NCBI GenBank assembly: GCA_002869405.1
Contig: PKSY01000068.1
Location: 1-38,421 of the forward strand
DNA: 38,421 nt
Origin: Marinilabiliales bacterium
Lineage (GTDB): Bacteria > Bacteroidota > Bacteroidia > Bacteroidales > BM520
Reading direction: 5' to 3'
Shown here: positions 35,166-38,421 of the stretch, one piece after another
Layout of the letters: every line of letters begins with the position of its first letter
Numbering within the stretch: the stretch's first letter is position 1
The notes under the pieces: generated by a model
What the model was told of the DNA's origin: nothing
What the model saw: only the letters and a program-made list of their open reading frames with translations
The model's database searches: none
Program-made: the position numbers and the translations under genes

Positions 35166-37373
35166 ATGTCTCATATGACTCAGAAAACACCGTCGGACAA
35201 GGCCTTTAATTCAATAAGTTTGATTGCCTTCTTGTATAAATGGAGACGTCCGATACAAATTCTTTCGGGAGCGGCATTTCTTCTGTCAATTATTTTCTCC
35301 GGGCCGGCGTTCATCACACCAAAATTCCGGTCAACAGTAGTCCTTTTTCCTACTTCTTCAAACTCTGTTTCCAAAGCACTTCTTTCAGAACGAGTGGATG
35401 CAAAGCAGGACATTCTGCAGTTTGGAGAGGATGAACAGGTGGAGCAAATGCTTCAAATTCTCTCTTCCAATCGTATTCGCGACAGGATAGTGGAGAAGTA
35501 TGACCTTTTTACACATTATAATATTGATTCAACAGAAAGGTTTCGGTATACAAGGCTGTATAAGGAATATGAAAGTAATATTAAGTTCCGCAGAACAGAA
35601 TACATGGGCGTTCTTATCCAGGTAATGGATAAAGATGCCAATACTGCTGCGCTTATCGCCAATGATATTGCAGAACTGCTCGACAGTACGAAAAGTGAAA
35701 TGCAGCATACCAGAGCCCGAAGAGCTTTACAAATTGTTGAGGTAGAGTATTTTCAGCTGCGTGACGAAATTCAGGCCATGGAAGACAGCCTGACAAAATT
35801 GCGCCATTTTGGTGTGCATGATTATGAAACACAGGCTGAGATGATTAATCAGCAGCTTGCAATAGAGATTGCTGACGGAAACCAAAAAGGTGTTAACGCC
35901 CTGGAAGCAAAACTGGAGATATTGGCGAAATACGGTGGCCCTTATGTATCTCTGCGTGATCAGCTTGAACATGAGAAAAAACAGCTTAGCCTAATAAAGT
36001 CAAAATATGAGGAAGCCAAGGTTGATGCTGAAGAAGTATTGCCACAGAAATTTGTGGTCAGCAAAGCCTATAAGGCAGAACGTAAATCCTATCCGGTGCG
36101 CTGGTTGATTGTGCTTCTGGCTACCATAGGAACTTTCTTTGTAACTGTTCTTTCTATTCTGATCCTCGATAATATAGATCAGCTTCGGGGTGAAAAAAAA
36201 AAGAAAGAACAAAAGGAAAAAAAAGAAAAAAAAGTAAGCAAGAGTAAAGAAAAGAAGGATGCATCACCTCTTTCCGTAAATAAAACTGAGGTGGTGGTTA
36301 ATCCTGAGCCAAAGCAAAAAGCATCTACAACGAAGCCCGAAGCTCAGGATAAAAATGAAAAGCAAAAAACACGGTTGGTATTATCAAAAAGTAAAAATCA
36401 AATGGAGAACTATTTTAGTAATTTACACCTCCTGAAGCTGATTCTTAAGTGGAAATTCCATTTATTGATTATTCTTCTGGTGGCATTAGTTGCATCAGCA
36501 TTTATCTCCGGGCCAAAGTTCATTAAGCCCAGATATAAATCAGTAGCAGTGGTTTATCCTTCCAACATCGCGCCCTATTCCGATGAAAGTGAAACAGAGC
36601 AAATGTTGCAATGGTTTAATTCACAGGATATTAAGGACAGTATAATTGATTATTTTGATCTGGATAAAAATTGGGGAATCGATAAGAATTATAAGTACTA
36701 CTACTCAACAATGATGTATGAGTATGGTAAGAATATCAAAGTCTCCAAAACCATGTATGAATCGGTAATGATTGAAGTTACTGATTATGATCCGCAAAGG
36801 GCCTGTGATATTGCAAATAAGCTTATTGAATTATACAATCGTAAAATTCGCAGAATTCATCGTGCAAAGTATGGCGAAGTTGTCGATGCGTATGACAATA
36901 TGTTAACCTGGAAAATGTCGAAAATCGACTCCGTTGAGATGGCACTGTCCAGACTTAGAAAGCAATACGGCATAATTGATTATAATAATCAGACTTTGGA
37001 AGTAACACGTGGTTTCCTTCGCACTGTTGATGGAACAGGTAACCTAAACATCAATACGCGGGAAGTAAACAGGCTTAAAGATAATATTGAGATGTACGGC
37101 GGTCAGTTTATTATTCTGAATACGCGTTTGTATGACCTTATCGACGAGTATAACCTTCTGGCCAAGGAGTATGATATTGCCAAGAAAGAGAATGAAAAGG
37201 AGTTTACATACACCAATATGGTTTCACCTCCTTATCCGGCTGATAAGAAGAGTTCTCCAATACGTTGGCTGATTGTAATGGTATCATTAATTGCCACTTT
37301 CCTGGTATCATTGTTTGTTATCAGTTTGGTTGAAAACCGCAAACTGCGTGAAGAACTGAAGAAATCATTGTAA
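35166..37373 (+). CDS. Tandemly fused double Wzz (polysaccharide chain-length determinant/co-polymerase) protein, no kinase domain
   Basis: Two similar halves: FSGPAFITPKFRSTVVLFP/ISGPKFIKPRYKSVAVVYP; EQVEQMLQILSSNRIRDRIVEKYDL/SETEQMLQWFNSQDIKDSIIDYFDL; YPVRWLIVLLATIGTFFVTVLSILIL/SPIRWLIVMVSLIATFLVSLFVISLV. Four TM segments with a Lys-rich linker. Confidence 0.88.
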   Translation: MSHMTQKTPSDKAFNSISLIAFLYKWRRPIQILSGAAFLLSIIFSGPAFITPKFRSTVVLFPTSSNSVSKALLSERVDAKQDILQFGEDEQVEQMLQILSSNRIRDRIVEKYDLFTHYNIDSTERFRYTRLYKEYESNIKFRRTEYMGVLIQVMDKDANTAALIANDIAELLDSTKSEMQHTRARRALQIVEVEYFQLRDEIQAMEDSLTKLRHFGVHDYETQAEMINQQLAIEIADGNQKGVNALEAKLEILAKYGGPYVSLRDQLEHEKKQLSLIKSKYEEAKVDAEEVLPQKFVVSKAYKAERKSYPVRWLIVLLATIGTFFVTVLSILILDNIDQLRGEKKKKEQKEKKEKKVSKSKEKKDASPLSVNKTEVVVNPEPKQKASTTKPEAQDKNEKQKTRLVLSKSKNQMENYFSNLHLLKLILKWKFHLLIILLVALVASAFISGPKFIKPRYKSVAVVYPSNIAPYSDESETEQMLQWFNSQDIKDSIIDYFDLDKNWGIDKNYKYYYSTMMYEYGKNIKVSKTMYESVMIEVTDYDPQRACDIANKLIELYNRKIRRIHRAKYGEVVDAYDNMLTWKMSKIDSVEMALSRLRKQYGIIDYNNQTLEVTRGFLRTVDGTGNLNINTREVNRLKDNIEMYGGQFIILNTRLYDLIDEYNLLAKEYDIAKKENEKEFTYTNMVSPPYPADKKSSPIRWLIVMVSLIATFLVSLFVISLVENRKLREELKKSL
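36193..36233 (+). other. Slippery poly-A cluster (A10, A8, A8) inside the double-Wzz gene
   Basis: A10 at 36193-36202, A8 at 36217-36224, A8 at 36226-36233. Off-frame stops follow at 36235-36237 (+1) and 36245-36247 (-1). Confidence 0.85.
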
Positions 37374-37374
37374 T

Positions 37375-38421
37375 ATGCGCCTTTTCAACAGGAACTTTAA
37401 AATATCCGATGAAAAGCAGAAGCTGCTATGGGTATACGGTGCCAGCGGGTTGTTTATCCTCTTCTGTGTAGCCCTTATCTTAAAGCAGCATTTCTGGTTA
37501 CCTATTGCCGTGCCGTTGGCATTGGGAATGGCTCTGATGTACATCTTTGCATTGGATAAAGTCTTGTTATTCATTGTTTTTCTTACTCCATTTGCTGTAA
37601 ATATTCAGGATTTTAATTTAAATGTGGGCGTGTCGCTGCCCACTGAGCCCATGCTGATGGCTGTTCTGGCGCTCGGATTAATGCGGCTTCTTTTTAATTA
37701 TAGTTTTGATAAAAAGGTGATGCGTCATCCTGTAACTGTTGCGATAATAATATACTTGTTATGGATGCTGCTAACTTCTATCACCAGCGAGATGCCAATC
37801 GTCTCCTTTAAGTTCCTGCTTGCAAAACTCTGGTTTATAATCCCGTTTTATTTTATGGGAACGCAGCTGTTTCGTGATTTTAAAAATATTCGTCGCTTTA
37901 ACTGGCTGTATATTATTCCTCTGATTGTTGTGATAGGTTATACCACTTTCAATCATGCGAGGAATGGTTTTACCGAACAATCGGGGCATTGGGTTATGAC
38001 TCCGTTTTATAACGACCATACAGCATATGGCGCAATCCTGGCATTCTTTCTCCCTGTGTTGGCAGGCTTTTCGTTCAGTAAAGAGTTCTCTTCTACCAGC
38101 CGATGGCTCTCCATGCTTGCTTTCGGCGTTGTCGCAATGGCTCTTTTTCTAAGTTATTCGCGGGCTGCATGGGTTAGTGTAACCGCATCATTAATGGTTT
38201 TTCTGGTCGTAAGATTTAAGATTAAATTCCGGTATCTCTTTATTACTTTTGCTACGCTTGTGGCGCTTTTCTTTACTTTCCGGTGGCAGATTATTGATGC
38301 GTTGGAAGACAATAAACAGGATAGTTCCCAGGATTTCATTGAGCACATTCAGTCAATTGCAAATATCTCCTCTGATGCGTCAAACCTTGAAAGGATTAAT
38401 CGCTGGCAAAGTGCAATAAGG
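37375..38421 (+). CDS. Wzy/O-antigen-ligase-like polytopic membrane protein, truncated by the window end
   Basis: Open frame from ATG 37375 to the window end: MRLFNRNFKISDEKQKLLWVYGASGLFILFCVALILKQ...; includes TPFYNDHTAYGAILAFFLPVLAG and FLSYSRAAWVSV, typical of the O-antigen ligase/Wzy_C family. Absent from the supplied ORF track. Confidence 0.87.
   Translation, partial: MRLFNRNFKISDEKQKLLWVYGASGLFILFCVALILKQHFWLPIAVPLALGMALMYIFALDKVLLFIVFLTPFAVNIQDFNLNVGVSLPTEPMLMAVLALGLMRLLFNYSFDKKVMRHPVTVAIIIYLLWMLLTSITSEMPIVSFKFLLAKLWFIIPFYFMGTQLFRDFKNIRRFNWLYIIPLIVVIGYTTFNHARNGFTEQSGHWVMTPFYNDHTAYGAILAFFLPVLAGFSFSKEFSSTSRWLSMLAFGVVAMALFLSYSRAAWVSVTASLMVFLVVRFKIKFRYLFITFATLVALFFTFRWQIIDALEDNKQDSSQDFIEHIQSIANISSDASNLERINRWQSAIR

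Noticed and set aside
36193-36233. Poly-A tracts as a sequencing or assembly error fusing two separate Wzz genes
   Set aside because: Cannot be excluded without reads, but the frame stays open through the linker with no upstream stop or clear second-gene start near the tracts, so a real fusion is the simpler reading.

Overview
The window reads as a Bacteroidetes (Bacteroidales-like) chromosome segment. Support comes from type IX secretion (T9SS) C-terminal sorting domains, TAnnTTTG-type promoter elements and families such as DUF4199, DUF4831 and DUF6427. From start to end it contains: the 3' part of a giant acidic repeat-rich T9SS adhesin; a minus-strand unit of SRP RNA, a YciO/Sua5-like gene and tRNA-Lys(UUU); a glycosyltransferase and GDP-D-glycero-alpha-D-manno-heptose block (hddA, gmhA, hddC, gmhB) with two T9SS cargo genes inserted; kdsA, pepE, an ftsE-like ATPase, glycosyltransferases, murB, rsmG and a LysM/glucosaminidase gene; a minus-strand run of glycosyltransferase, purD, DUF6427-like, rnhB, membrane-anchored propeller-like protein, receiver-histidine kinase and NtrC-type regulator; and a plus-strand polysaccharide assembly block (Wzx-like flippase, tandemly fused double-Wzz protein, truncated Wzy/O-antigen-ligase-like protein). 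The observations most worth a second look are: (1) a double-Wzz fusion whose linker is encoded by A10/A8/A8 tracts, where a +1 or -1 slip gives an almost immediate stop and so a single-Wzz product; (2) an adhesin with 815 consecutive residues lacking Lys and Arg; (3) a seven-repeat EAR/EPTP-like propeller T9SS cargo gene overlapping hddA inside the heptose locus; (4) a perfect 14-bp-stem hairpin near kdsA. No CRISPR array, transposase, integrase or prophage was seen. All family calls come from reading the sequence; no database search was run.
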